This document shows, piece by piece, positions 8,083 to 16,045 of a stretch of DNA of 64,000 nt (within the stretch, counting starts at the first letter, position 1; each line of letters begins with the position of its first letter). A program made the position numbers and the translations under genes. This DNA comes from Leptospira_B sp964571605 (GTDB lineage Bacteria; Spirochaetota; Leptospiria; Leptospirales; Leptospiraceae), in assembly GCA_964571605.1 (NCBI GenBank), contig CAZNCS010000002.1, forward strand, positions 1 through 64,000. Direction: 5' to 3'. The notes beneath the pieces were generated by a model. That model had not been told where the DNA came from. It was given only the letters and a program-made list of their open reading frames with translations, and ran no database searches.

Positions 8083-9618
8083 CTAATGAATCAAGGTAAT
8101 AATCTCAATCTTATCCAAAACTTGCTTTGCAATTGGCTTCCAACCCTGGCGAATGAATTCTTTTTCTAAACGAGCGTCCGCTCCCGGAACGTAATCCGAT
8201 TCTCCTTGCGGCGGGCCGGTTTTTTCTGCCAATGCAATTGTAGCAGCGTCGAAACGGATTAAGTCTACTTTGGATTTTCTCGCAGTCAAAAATTCTACAA
8301 ACTCTTTTGGGTCTTTTTTGCGATTGGGAAATAGAACTTTACGACGAATAATATCCTGACCAAAGAGTGTCTCTATATTAGGTTGTTGGAGAACTGTGAC
8401 TTCGGTTTTTTGTTTTTTAAACCAAGAATTGTATTTTAAAAAGCCGTTCGAATATTGGATTTGAACGAATAAATATAATAACGATATCAGCAAACTCAAA
8501 CTAGATAGGGCAATCGCCGTAATTCGAATTTTACGTCCAAAGGAAAGAAGAATGGAGTTGGAATTCCCCGCGAAAAAAAGCAAAACCGCCGGTACACTGA
8601 TCCAAGAAAGATAACGGGTTCCCCAGTCTATGTTTGAATCATTCGGAGCAAATAATACCACTGCAATCAAAGAGGCAATAGCGGATCCCAAAAGGAATTT
8701 TTCCTTTTTTTCCAAAAACCGAAACTTCAGGGCCAAAAGCAAGAATCCCAGTATGATCCAGGGCGAGAAGGTGAGAAAGCCGATTCTTCCGTTTCCAAAA
8801 AGTAAAAGAGAAAGAGCCTTATTCTGTTCTTGGGTAAATAGACCTTTTGCATTTCCTGCAATACGAGTGCCGAATACCGAACCGTACAGAGAGTAATTGA
8901 TAAGGGCGAATGCAAGAACTGTAACACCGCTTGCAATTAGTAAGATCAGCCGATTTTTATCTATACTGTCCTCGGAAGTATTCCGGTTACGAATAAAATC
9001 GATGAGTTGAAAGATCCCTAAAAAGAAAGTTAGAAAGATATTTTCAGGACGGAAGAAGATCGTCAACCCTGCGAGTAAACCGACTAACACATTAACCCAG
9101 GTTCGAGGAGAAGGCCTGGCGTAAAAAGAAACAAGTAAAGCAGTGAGAGAAAAGGTAATCGAATAGTCCGGGAACAACATGGAATGAAAAAAACAAGGAC
9201 CGAATGTTAAAACAAGAATTCCAGCCCAATGGATTTGAGATCGAAATTTCAGAATGAGTAGACCCAAAAGATACAATCCAAGCGCCATATAATACAAAGG
9301 ACTATAATCTCCGAACCAGCCGAAAATCGATGCCACTATAGAAAATGCGATTGGAAAAATTCCGACTTTGCGTATTGGAGCGTTTCCGCTGCCTCGGTGA
9401 AAGTAGGAACATCTGTCCAGATCTTGCAAAAGGGGACAAGAAGAAGATTCCGACTGAAAATTCGAATCCACAAGCGCCTGGGCTTGTATGATTTTCCTTT
9501 GGTTATCGGAAACTAGAATGGAATTCGGATGAACTTTTGAAATGAATACAAGAATGAAAAGAGCGCAGACGAAAGGTAACAAGAGTCGAAAATCAAACTT
9601 TTTCAGATGGGAAAACAA
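8083..9618 (-). CDS. polytopic membrane protein, possible GT-C-type glycosyltransferase
   Basis: A 511-residue inner-membrane protein with about ten hydrophobic segments and a soluble C-terminal part from about residue 400. The first extracytoplasmic loop (SDNQRKIIQAQALVD, then a Cys-rich patch with PLLQDLDRCSYF) and a following FRPENIF loop recall dolichyl-phosphate-mannose-type GT-C enzymes, which build surface polysaccharides. No diagnostic motif is certain, so function is inferred. Transcribed opposite to its neighbours inside the Rhs island. Confidence 0.6.
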   Translation of the reverse strand: MFSHLKKFDFRLLLPFVCALFILVFISKVHPNSILVSDNQRKIIQAQALVDSNFQSESSSCPLLQDLDRCSYFHRGSGNAPIRKVGIFPIAFSIVASIFGWFGDYSPLYYMALGLYLLGLLILKFRSQIHWAGILVLTFGPCFFHSMLFPDYSITFSLTALLVSFYARPSPRTWVNVLVGLLAGLTIFFRPENIFLTFFLGIFQLIDFIRNRNTSEDSIDKNRLILLIASGVTVLAFALINYSLYGSVFGTRIAGNAKGLFTQEQNKALSLLLFGNGRIGFLTFSPWIILGFLLLALKFRFLEKKEKFLLGSAIASLIAVVLFAPNDSNIDWGTRYLSWISVPAVLLFFAGNSNSILLSFGRKIRITAIALSSLSLLISLLYLFVQIQYSNGFLKYNSWFKKQKTEVTVLQQPNIETLFGQDIIRRKVLFPNRKKDPKEFVEFLTARKSKVDLIRFDAATIALAEKTGPPQGESDYVPGADARLEKEFIRQGWKPIAKQVLDKIEIITLIH

Positions 9619-9766
9619 TGCCTTTATCCTCCGGAGAACAAATTAGATTCTGGATGCTATTCCGACTATAATTATAAACATTTTTTAAATCTATTTTGAC
9701 CATTTCAATTCCAGTCCTACTTTTTACTTCCCCCAAAATTTTTCCTACCTAACTTTTGCTCTTTGA

Positions 9767-10939
9767 GAAGCCCAGTCCAGAAACCAACAGATTTTTTATC
9801 CGAGCAAATTTTACGGCCACGAATACATGGACGAAGAAAATGTTCTTCGTTCCATCAATAATATTTACTTAAACGGAGTCCGGATCGCCGCCCTTACCGA
9901 AGAAGGAACGGCAGCGTATTTCCTCACCGACCAAGTGGATTCAGTCGCCCATATCTTGGACGATAATGCGCATACACTTTCCCGGATGCAGTACGAACCG
10001 TACGGAGACACGTACGTCCAAAGAGGAAGCCAGGACTTTAATCCGAAATTCAATTCCCAGGAATTGGACAAAGAAAGCGGATTCTATTTTTATAATGCAC
10101 GTTATTACGATGCGAGTATTGCCAGGTTTACGAGTGCCGATACAATCATTGACGGGGCGGGAGATACGCAAGGTTGGAACAGATATGCGTATGTGAAAGG
10201 AAATCCGATTGGATTGAAGGATCCAACTGGGCATGAGGGCGGTAATTTTAATAATTATCCGTCTTCTGCTTGGCGGTTAATAGGTAATTTAACGAGAGAA
10301 ATTACAAAAGAAGAACGAATAAACGCGATCCGAGCAGAAGACGATCTTTCTACCGGTATGGGAAGAATGGCGGCAGTATCGAAAACGATGCTGCCGGGTC
10401 ATGTGACCGATGTGTTTATGCAATCTTATGCTGACCATTTAGAAAAAGATTACGGGAAACTTGGCAAACGACTCGGGATTGAAGGTGCTCTTGCAGGAGT
10501 AGGTGTAGGACTTCCATACGTAAGCGCAGCAGCAGTAAAGGCGGGAAAGGCAGCTATACCTGCCGTAAAGGCATTCCTTAAAAATAGTAGCCGGAGTGGA
10601 ATTAAAATATCTAGCCAAGGTGGCAAGGTTAGGCAATTCGAACAAGAAGCCGATAAAGTATATTATAGAGTTTTTTCTGGCGATAAAACTAAAGGAGATT
10701 GGTTGACTTCTGTAAAACCGAAAAGCAGCGCTTGGGCGCAAGAGGGGCTATCTTTACCTCCTGGAAATAAGGCCGACTTCTATCAAGAGGTATTCGTACC
10801 TAAGGGAACTCTCCTTGAACGATCTCGCGCCGCAGCAATACCAGAATGGAATAGATTCAGAGGAGGTGCAGAACAGTTTGAATTGCTAAACGGACTTCCG
10901 GAAGGTGGCTATTATGGACCTGCGATACCATTCAAATGA
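9767..10939 (+). CDS. orphan Rhs tip with ADP-ribosyltransferase-like toxin (5'-truncated)
   Basis: A second Rhs tip. The frame is open from 9767 (after a TGA at 9764) and has an ATG at 9827, but the conserved Rhs reading frame starts upstream of that ATG (YPSKFYGHEY), so the gene is 5'-truncated. The core through YVKGNPIGLKDPTGH closely matches the first tip. After it comes a linker and a final domain of about 94 residues: YYRVFSG with Arg281, WLTS (Thr294/Ser295), and EQFEL with Gln350-x-Glu352. This R / T-S / Q-x-E order fits the ADP-ribosyltransferase fold of toxins (inference from motif order only). The stop overlaps the next start (ATGA). Its partner gene is likely the immunity gene. 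Confidence 0.75.
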   Translation, partial: EAQSRNQQIFYPSKFYGHEYMDEENVLRSINNIYLNGVRIAALTEEGTAAYFLTDQVDSVAHILDDNAHTLSRMQYEPYGDTYVQRGSQDFNPKFNSQELDKESGFYFYNARYYDASIARFTSADTIIDGAGDTQGWNRYAYVKGNPIGLKDPTGHEGGNFNNYPSSAWRLIGNLTREITKEERINAIRAEDDLSTGMGRMAAVSKTMLPGHVTDVFMQSYADHLEKDYGKLGKRLGIEGALAGVGVGLPYVSAAAVKAGKAAIPAVKAFLKNSSRSGIKISSQGGKVRQFEQEADKVYYRVFSGDKTKGDWLTSVKPKSSAWAQEGLSLPPGNKADFYQEVFVPKGTLLERSRAAAIPEWNRFRGGAEQFELLNGLPEGGYYGPAIPFK

Positions 10940-11274
10940 TGCAGTTGAAAGTTGAAGGTAATACAATCCGTATAAATGATATATCAGTTACGCTAGATTA
11001 CGTCATTATAGATTTTTTTCTTAGTGGTAGTCGGATAATTGTATTGCTGGACTCCGAAGCAAATTTAGGAAATCATGGTCAATTCAAAAACTTAATGTGC
11101 CTTAAAGCGGATGGGAAATTGGATTGGGTTGCTGAATTGCCAACTGCAAAGCTATTCGATGCCTACTATAAGATTGCAAAAAAAAATCCTTTAATTGTAT
11201 ATTCACGTTGTTCGTATACATGCGAAATTGATATAAATACTGGAAAAATAATCAGAAAAGAATTCACAAAATGA
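10936..11274 (+). CDS. putative immunity protein for the second Rhs tip
   Basis: A 112-residue cytosolic protein with no recognised domain. It has alternating beta-strands (TLDYVIIDFFL, SRIIVLLD, NLMCLKADGKLDWV), then DAYYKIAKKNP and a terminal strand pair. Its ATG overlaps the toxin stop by 4 bp (ATGATG, so the start could be 10936 or 10939). The call as immunity protein rests on this coupling and on low-GC codon use typical of such genes. Confidence 0.6.
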   Translation: MMQLKVEGNTIRINDISVTLDYVIIDFFLSGSRIIVLLDSEANLGNHGQFKNLMCLKADGKLDWVAELPTAKLFDAYYKIAKKNPLIVYSRCSYTCEIDINTGKIIRKEFTK

Positions 11275-11680
11275 TTGAGCCCTTCGGTTCTCTCTCAAGT
11301 AAAATTTACACCTATTCAGTTTTTGCAATTAACTTGGGTTCTAGAAATACATTCAATAATTATAATTCATAACTTATAAATTCAAAAAGGAGCTATTTCT
11401 AAATATAAAAATTAATCTCATCCGCAACCGCTTATATCCAAAATGGGATATCCCGATCTCAAAATACACTTTCCGTTCCTAAATCTAACCTCATATTTCC
11501 CTAGCCAAAACTTCCTCCACCTGTCTTCTTCGAAACCAAATCGGATATAAAAGTTAGGCGTCCTTCCTTCTACAGAGTGACGTCGTTCTGAATATAAATT
11601 CTGAAAGAACCAAATGCGAAAAATTGAGAATGAAAATCGGGCCAATAACGATTGGCCGAAAATTTAATACAGAGGGTGTT
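11275..11680. other. intergenic, no gene seen
   Basis: About 400 bp of AT-rich DNA between the Rhs island and the next lipoprotein gene. Short open frames here lack ribosome sites and protein-like composition. The only supported element is the ribosome site AGAGGG at 11671, which belongs to the next gene. Confidence 0.5.
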
Positions 11681-12061
11681 ATGAAAAAAATATTGGTAAG
11701 TTTAATTTCGGTTTTTGCGGTGTGTGTGATGAATTGTGCGGTTTTGGATCCTGCGGGAATTTCCGACAGTTATAAAGGTTCCGAGGCCAGACAGAAAATT
11801 AAAGACGCGGCATTTACTTCCGATCTTCTTTATTATAGTTCTGTCAATCCTCCCGATGTTGCATTGCAGATCACTCAGTTGGATGGTATTTTAACGAATC
11901 TTTACCTAAAGATCGACGACTCCAAATACTATGACAAGTCCACAGTGGACAAATGTGTAAAAGACGTTCAAACGATCGGCTTATTGATATTGGATGCTTC
12001 TACTACCGTCTTAACAAGTAAAAACTGTAACGATTTGAAAGCGAATGGTCCGATTATTTAA
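11681..12061 (+). CDS. small lipoprotein, Leptospira paralogous family (TIGR04452-like)
   Basis: A 126-residue lipoprotein with signal core SLISVFAVCVM and lipobox MNC (Cys20). The mature part has SDSYKGSEARQKI, SDLLYYSSVNPPD and two Cys (VDKCVKDV, SKNCND). The pattern resembles the Leptospira lipoprotein family TIGR04452 as I remember it; this was not checked. The start at 11681 follows AGAGGGTGTT; an upstream in-frame start at 11624 would destroy the signal peptide. Function unknown. Confidence 0.7.
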   Translation: MKKILVSLISVFAVCVMNCAVLDPAGISDSYKGSEARQKIKDAAFTSDLLYYSSVNPPDVALQITQLDGILTNLYLKIDDSKYYDKSTVDKCVKDVQTIGLLILDASTTVLTSKNCNDLKANGPII

Positions 12062-12096
12062 TTCATCCGGAACATTCTTTCTGATACCATCAATAT

Positions 12097-12119
12097 GCCC
12101 GCAGCGAGTGCAGCGGGTA
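12097..12119 (+). terminator. hairpin after the lipoprotein gene
   Basis: Inverted repeat CCCGC / GCGGG with a 10-nt loop, about 36 nt after the stop, followed by TATTTCTT. Probable intrinsic terminator with a weak T tract. Confidence 0.45.
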
Positions 12120-12140
12120 TTTCTTGCTGTCTGAAGTAAA

Positions 12141-12160
12141 GCCCGGCTAGTAGGCCGGGC
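12141..12160. terminator. GC-rich hairpin between convergent genes
   Basis: Perfect 7-bp stem GCCCGGC / GCCGGGC with loop TAGTAG. It lies between the convergent lipoprotein and SRPBCC genes, 18 bp beyond the SRPBCC stop. The flanks have short A and T tracts, so it may act in both directions. Confidence 0.5.
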
Positions 12161-12177
12161 GATATGCTTTAGATTCT

Positions 12178-12687
12178 TCAACCGATTTCCAACAATAATT
12201 TATCGAGTTCTAGGCAGAGCGGTATCCAGCCTTCGGCCGCACCAAGTTCCGCCTCGCGCGCTTCGGCTGAAGCATATTTCCACACATGCGTCATGAGCGT
12301 TAGATCGCCTTCTGTTGTAAAGATACGCGACTCGACGGTAGCATCTGGATTTTCCGGACCATTCGGATTAAACGCAGACATGTCCGAGGCATAATTTTCA
12401 TTATTCGCCACTTTCTCGGGTACGATAACCTCTAGGAATTTTCCATAAATACCCATTTTGGTCCCTTTTGAGTCCGCAAAGACATACAGGTATTTGCCGC
12501 CGACCTTAAGATCGTTCTCACAAGTTTCAAGCGTCCAGCCTTCGGGGCCAGTCAGCCATCTGAGTATCAATTCGGGCTTGGTGAAGCAATCGAATACTAA
12601 TTTACGCGGTGCGGCGAAATAGCGTGTGAGCACGACTTCCGTTTTGCCTCGAAGTTCTATCTTCACTTCCTTTTGGTCTGTTTCCAT
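12178..12687 (-). CDS. SRPBCC (AHSA1-like) domain protein
   Basis: A 169-residue START/Bet v1-like protein of the AHSA1 family, with the usual VLTRYFAAPRKLVFDCFTKPE start, LRWLTGPEGW, and the GGKYLYVF strand. Such proteins bind hydrophobic ligands; biochemical roles are mostly unknown. The start is set at 12687 because the domain begins there and CAAAAGGAGAC precedes it; the frame itself continues upstream inside the ArsR gene. Five bp after the ArsR stop, so the two form an operon, a common ArsR/SRPBCC arrangement. GC content looks higher than that of the neighbours, as in the ArsR gene, suggesting joint transfer. Confidence 0.82.
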   Translation of the reverse strand: METDQKEVKIELRGKTEVVLTRYFAAPRKLVFDCFTKPELILRWLTGPEGWTLETCENDLKVGGKYLYVFADSKGTKMGIYGKFLEVIVPEKVANNENYASDMSAFNPNGPENPDATVESRIFTTEGDLTLMTHVWKYASAEAREAELGAAEGWIPLCLELDKLLLEIG

Positions 12688-12692
12688 TTTTG

Positions 12693-13028
12693 TTAGTCTC
12701 CTTTTGTTTGCATCGTCTTCAATTCTTCGAGTAACCCATCTAATACTTGGTAGCGCTTCTCCCACATCTGGCGGTATTTCTCAATCCAATCTGTGGCTTC
12801 TTTGAGAGGCGCAGTTTCCAGTCGGCGAGGGCGCTCCTGCGCACGGATCGTGGTTGAGATCAGGCCAGCCTGCTCCAAAACTTTGAGGTGGCGCGAAATG
12901 GACGGCTGGCTCATTTTGAAGGGTTTAGCGAGCTCCATTACCGTTGATTCACCTTTCGCGAGGTGCATCAGTATTGCACGGCGGGTCGGGTCGGCGAGGG
13001 CAGCGAATGTGGAATCGAGATGGTTCAT
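12693..13028 (-). CDS. ArsR-family transcriptional regulator
   Basis: A 111-residue winged-helix repressor with the classic start DSTFAALADPTRRAILMHLA, the recognition helix MSQPSISRHLKVLEQAGLI and the wing (TIRAQERPRRLE). No metal-binding ELCVCDL motif is present, so it is of the non-metal type that usually accompanies SRPBCC genes. The start at 13028 gives the standard N-terminus; the longer frame to 13139 adds unrelated Lys/Arg-rich residues. It probably controls itself and the downstream SRPBCC gene through the palindrome just upstream. Confidence 0.85.
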   Translation of the reverse strand: MNHLDSTFAALADPTRRAILMHLAKGESTVMELAKPFKMSQPSISRHLKVLEQAGLISTTIRAQERPRRLETAPLKEATDWIEKYRQMWEKRYQVLDGLLEELKTMQTKGD

Positions 13029-13037
13029 AGCTGATAT

Positions 13038-13063
13038 ATTATATAAGTTATTGGCTATATAAT
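13038..13063. promoter_or_regulatory. palindromic operator of the ArsR/SRPBCC operon
   Basis: Inverted repeat ATTATATA / TATATAAT, 8-bp arms with a 10-bp spacer, 10-35 nt upstream of the ArsR start. A TATAAT sits inside on the minus strand and TTGACG lies upstream. This fits an autoregulated promoter. Confidence 0.65.
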
Positions 13064-13516
13064 GAAATACGTCAATCCTTTTTTTCAGCTTCTTCAGGAG
13101 AGGCTCAGCTTTAGTCTTTCGCAAGCGCCGCGCCTGCACGAGGTCAGCGGATAAGAGATCGCGACTTTACGCACCTTCGCCTATTTCCATTAAGAGATGC
13201 TAAACGCATCGTCGACAATCCGCCCGACCAAACTAGACGTACAGTCGGCAAGCCTACTTCATTCTATGAGATTGCCGCGGGCCATATCCGCTCGCGTCCG
13301 TACGGACTTATGTTTTACGGAAAGAATTGACTTAGCAGTAATAGGCGATTCTTTTGTTCGAAGACAAAATTTCAAACTTACGACTGGCTTTCCTCGAACT
13401 CACTAATTACCGGTGATACTGTATCAAATATGGGAAGCTGAACTTCTTTACAAGACTACTGGGGATTTAGAAGCGCAAACGCTCTTTTTGAGATTGAAAT
13501 GAAAGGGACTCCACTC
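13064..13516. other. intergenic, no supported gene
   Basis: About 450 bp between divergent genes. A 69-codon frame at 13197-13406 has an Arg/Ser-rich, non-protein-like translation and no ribosome site. I see no RNA gene. GC content is as high as in the ArsR gene up to about 13320 and then drops, which may mark the boundary of a transferred segment. Confidence 0.45.
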
Positions 13517-13963
13517 ATGTACAAATTAGCTAAAAATAAGATCGTTATTGAAAAGGCCATTGATGAAGTATTTAATTACGCTGCAAATCTGGAGAATTTT
13601 GCTCAATGGTTTCCAGGGGTTGTATCAATCGCTTCTGCAAATAGTTTAAAGTTTACTGAAAATGGTAAAAAATACAGGGAAACTTTTTCATCCATAGGGT
13701 CTGAGAAAAAGGTTATTATCGAAGTAAAAGATTGTTTAGTGATGAAACATCTAATGACTGAATCCGACTTCCTGCCAATTCTTCCAAGGATGGAAATGAC
13801 TTTCCAGAAATTGGATGGGAACCGAACCGAAGTTGTTTGGTCTATGTTTAGTCGAAATAATAGCCTACTGTGGTTACTTTTTATACCATTAGTAAAATTA
13901 GTGATGCATAATCGTTCCAGAAAGGGCTTAAGTCGACTCAGAGACATCCTGGCAACATCATAG
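13517..13963 (+). CDS. SRPBCC (polyketide-cyclase-like) protein
   Basis: A 148-residue member of the START/polyketide cyclase fold: KNKIVIEKAIDEVFNYAANLENFAQWFPGV, then the YRETFSSIGS strand, a TFQKLDGNRTEVVWS strand pair and the C-terminal helix ending in LSRLRDILA. A hydrophobic stretch (LLWLLFIPLVKLVM) near the end could associate with membrane. The frame also allows ATG at 13499; 13517 is preferred because AAAGGG precedes it and the domain begins there. The substrate is unknown. Confidence 0.72.
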   Translation: MYKLAKNKIVIEKAIDEVFNYAANLENFAQWFPGVVSIASANSLKFTENGKKYRETFSSIGSEKKVIIEVKDCLVMKHLMTESDFLPILPRMEMTFQKLDGNRTEVVWSMFSRNNSLLWLLFIPLVKLVMHNRSRKGLSRLRDILATS

Positions 13964-14131
13964 AACAAGATTTACCTGCTTGCTAGCACGGGCCTCTGTG
14001 TTGACCATAATGTTAGCAAACCTCAGGTAAATTCTCCGGATACTTGTGCAACTGCCTCTCTGGTTCACTCCAATCCACTCTCAAACAAACCCGTCCGGAA
14101 TCTCTTTTCCGATCTCCTGTTTAAAATTATC

Positions 14132-14160
14132 TGGACATATATGACTGGTCATATTATAAT
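14132..14160 (+). promoter_or_regulatory. promoter and operator of the Phd/PIN module
   Basis: TGGACA (14132) and a perfect TATAAT (14155) with 17-bp spacing. The palindrome ATATGACTGGTCATAT (14139-14154) exactly fills the spacer. The expected transcription start, 6-7 nt beyond the -10, falls on the antitoxin ATG at 14167, so the mRNA would be leaderless. Repression by the Phd-toxin complex is inferred. Confidence 0.75.
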
Positions 14161-14166
14161 AAATGG

Positions 14167-14394
14167 ATGGAAATCACCGCAACGGAATTTAAAGCAAAAT
14201 GTCTAAGTTTGATGGATATGGTCCAAACAAAACACACAGAAATTATCATTACAAAACATGGCAAAGCAATTGCCAAACTTGTTCCAACTGATGAGGATGA
14301 GATCAAAAGCCCAATCGGTTATCTAAAGGGACGGATAAAAATTGAAGGTGATATTGTTGAGAAATTAGGTGTAAACTGGAATTTTGAAAAATAG
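14167..14394 (+). CDS. Phd/YefM-family antitoxin
   Basis: A 75-residue antitoxin with the Phd fold: ITATEFKAKCLSLMDMV, EIIITKHGKAIAKLVP. The N-terminal half binds DNA and the C-terminal tail (LKGRIKIEGDIVEKLG) would wrap the toxin. Another in-frame-independent ATG lies at 14163; 14167 matches the family start and the predicted transcription start. The stop TAG is directly followed by the toxin ATG. Confidence 0.85.
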   Translation: MEITATEFKAKCLSLMDMVQTKHTEIIITKHGKAIAKLVPTDEDEIKSPIGYLKGRIKIEGDIVEKLGVNWNFEK

Positions 14395-14811
14395 ATGATC
14401 TTATTGGATACTCACGTTTTTCTTTGGATGATGGAAGCAGATCCGAGAATAATTAAAAATAAAAAACTCGTTGGATTGATTCAAAAAAATATACCAACCC
14501 AAACTATTCTTGTTTCAGAAATTTCTGGATGGGAAATCGCAATGTTGGAATCAAAGGGAAGGATAAAGCTGAACGAGCCCATCGCGTTTTGGTTAGAAGA
14601 GGCGTTTAATGCTCCGGGTATAAAGAGTATCAATTTAACCCCTAGAATTATCGCAGACAGTGTAAATTTACCTGGCAAATTCAATTCGGATCCTTCTGAC
14701 AGGCTAATCGTGGCTACTTCCCGCATACTAGGTGCAGAACTGGTTACTGTTGATAAAGAGATTATACGATATAGTAAATTAGGCTACCTTAAGGTTTTCA
14801 ATTTTAAATAG
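14395..14811 (+). CDS. PIN-domain toxin (VapC-like)
   Basis: A 138-residue PIN-domain ribonuclease. Acidic active-site residues visible: Asp5 (LLDTHVFLW), Glu42 (VSEISGWEIA), Asp99/Asp102 (DPSDRLIVATS) and Asp120 (VTVDK). Known members cleave tRNA or rRNA when freed from the antitoxin. Starts immediately after the antitoxin stop (TAGATG), so translation is coupled. All catalytic positions are intact, so the toxin is probably functional. Confidence 0.87.
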   Translation: MILLDTHVFLWMMEADPRIIKNKKLVGLIQKNIPTQTILVSEISGWEIAMLESKGRIKLNEPIAFWLEEAFNAPGIKSINLTPRIIADSVNLPGKFNSDPSDRLIVATSRILGAELVTVDKEIIRYSKLGYLKVFNFK

Positions 14812-14815
14812 CTAA

Positions 14816-14954
14816 CTAATCCAGCGCATTTGTTTCGAATCCAAACTTCTTATAATATTCTCTTGCATTCTTTCGTTGCATCTGCTCGATTCTATCCTGC
14901 GGATTTCGGAATTTTGATAATATTTTTATCTTTTTCCAATTGCGCTCTAGGAAG
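14816..14954 (-). pseudogene. possible C-terminal gene remnant
   Basis: A minus-strand frame without start codon, open from about 14954 to a TAG at 14816-14818. It reads as basic, protein-like sequence (NWKKIKILSKFRNPQDRI, then REYYKKFGFETNALD). It ends opposite the upstream region of the hotdog gene. It may be the tail of a gene lost when the adjacent toxin-antitoxin module arrived. The family was not recognised. Confidence 0.3.
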
Positions 14955-14960
14955 ATTTAT

Positions 14961-15380
14961 ATGTTATCTGAACAAGAAATTTTACAAAAATTAAAACCGG
15001 TGCTTGAACAACATCCTTATGTTTCCGTAGAATTTGGAAAAGAGGGTTTACGTACGTTAATCCAAAATTTCCGCCCGAATTTGCTCGGGAACTTTGCGGG
15101 AGGAGATATGGCCTATATCGCTAATGCCGCAGCGGGATTAGAATGTGTTGCGAGAGATTTGATTTCCGAGACTGCAAGTATCAGCATAGAATGTATCAAT
15201 CGTGGTGACGGAGAATGCCTGGTGGGAGACGCTACAGTGATCAAGGCAGGACCGAAACTCATTCGTTTGCGTGTGGATGTGTATGTTCGTAAGGAAAAAA
15301 TAGAAACTTTAGTCGCGATCGCTCAGATCAATATGTCAGTAATTTCCAATCGTAGGATCAAACAATTGATTACGGGATAG
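14961..15380 (+). CDS. hotdog-fold thioesterase-like protein
   Basis: A 139-residue protein of the PaaI/YiiD-like hotdog type: EILQKLKPVLEQHPYVSVEFG, the long central helix NFAGGDMAYIANAAAGLECVARDL, and strands ISIECINRGDG, LVGDATVIKAG and TLVAIAQINMSVIS. The family hydrolyses acyl-CoA thioesters; the substrate here is unknown. ATG 14961 follows AGGAAGA; a TTG at 14940 would add seven unrelated residues. Its 3' end is duplicated beyond the neighbouring toxin-antitoxin pair. Confidence 0.7.
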   Translation: MLSEQEILQKLKPVLEQHPYVSVEFGKEGLRTLIQNFRPNLLGNFAGGDMAYIANAAAGLECVARDLISETASISIECINRGDGECLVGDATVIKAGPKLIRLRVDVYVRKEKIETLVAIAQINMSVISNRRIKQLITG

Positions 15381-15393
15381 GAAGACTCCCTAT

Positions 15394-15804
15394 TTAGATG
15401 GAATAGGATGGCATATTTAGCTTTTTTAATGCCTTAGAAAAATCCTGATCAAAAGTCACAATTTGTGCCTCTAACAATTGGCTTGCTGCTGCTAAGACGG
15501 CCTCCCCATAATCTTTGATGTTTTTAGGCCAAAGCATCAATATCGATTCAGGATAATATGCGGGTTCATATTTAACCCCGGGATTGGCTATGAGATCTTT
15601 TATGATCAGATTTATTTCATTTTGTTCGACTGAGTAAATACTTTTGAAAACAAAAACGATTTCAGAAATATTATGTGAAGTCAGTATTACTTCATATTCT
15701 AATCGAGAGACTTTTTCCCAAAAGGAAACCATCTTTTCATGTTGTTCCCGGTTTCTTCGGTTTAAGAAGGAAATATAACAATTAGTATCTAAGATCAATC
15801 TCAT
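15394..15804 (-). CDS. PIN-domain toxin (VapC-like)
   Basis: A 136-residue PIN protein starting MRLILDTNCYISFL, with NISEIVFVFKS and a C-terminal IKDYGEAVLAAASQL then IVTFDQDFSK, giving the Asp, Glu, Asp, Asp pattern of the fold. The start at 15804 overlaps the AbrB antitoxin stop by 4 bp (ATGA), a typical coupled toxin-antitoxin arrangement. It is convergent with the hotdog gene, with a 13-bp gap. Confidence 0.82.
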   Translation of the reverse strand: MRLILDTNCYISFLNRRNREQHEKMVSFWEKVSRLEYEVILTSHNISEIVFVFKSIYSVEQNEINLIIKDLIANPGVKYEPAYYPESILMLWPKNIKDYGEAVLAAASQLLEAQIVTFDQDFSKALKKLNMPSYSI

Positions 15805-16043
15805 TTTGAGTATCGTTTCGAACGTTCTTCCCAAGCTTTTTTGATATCGGATTTAATCTCAGTTGATCCTTTATTCAAAAATCCTTTGTATTTTAAAAAA
15901 GGTTTATTGGCTGATTCAATATGGATACCTTGCTCATCAATTGACCATTCTATAACGTCTTCCATGGAGAGTTTTAAAGAATCTCTAATCTCTTTAGGTA
16001 TGGTTATTTGGTATTTTGAGGTAATTTTAGACCTAAGTTTCAT
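15801..16043 (-). CDS. AbrB/MazE-family antitoxin
   Basis: An 80-residue protein with the swapped-hairpin DNA-binding start KLRSKITSKYQITIPKEIRDSLKLSMED. The C-terminal tail (SDIKKAWEERSKRYSK) probably binds the PIN toxin. The start at 16043 fits the fold and lies at the predicted transcription start, so the message would be leaderless or nearly so. AAGGAA immediately precedes the ATG. Confidence 0.83.
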   Translation of the reverse strand: MKLRSKITSKYQITIPKEIRDSLKLSMEDVIEWSIDEQGIHIESANKPFLKYKGFLNKGSTEIKSDIKKAWEERSKRYSK

Positions 16044-16045
16044 TT

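Noticed and set aside
13197..13406. 69-codon plus-strand frame upstream of the SRPBCC gene
   Set aside because: No ribosome site, Arg/Ser-rich translation, no recognisable feature.
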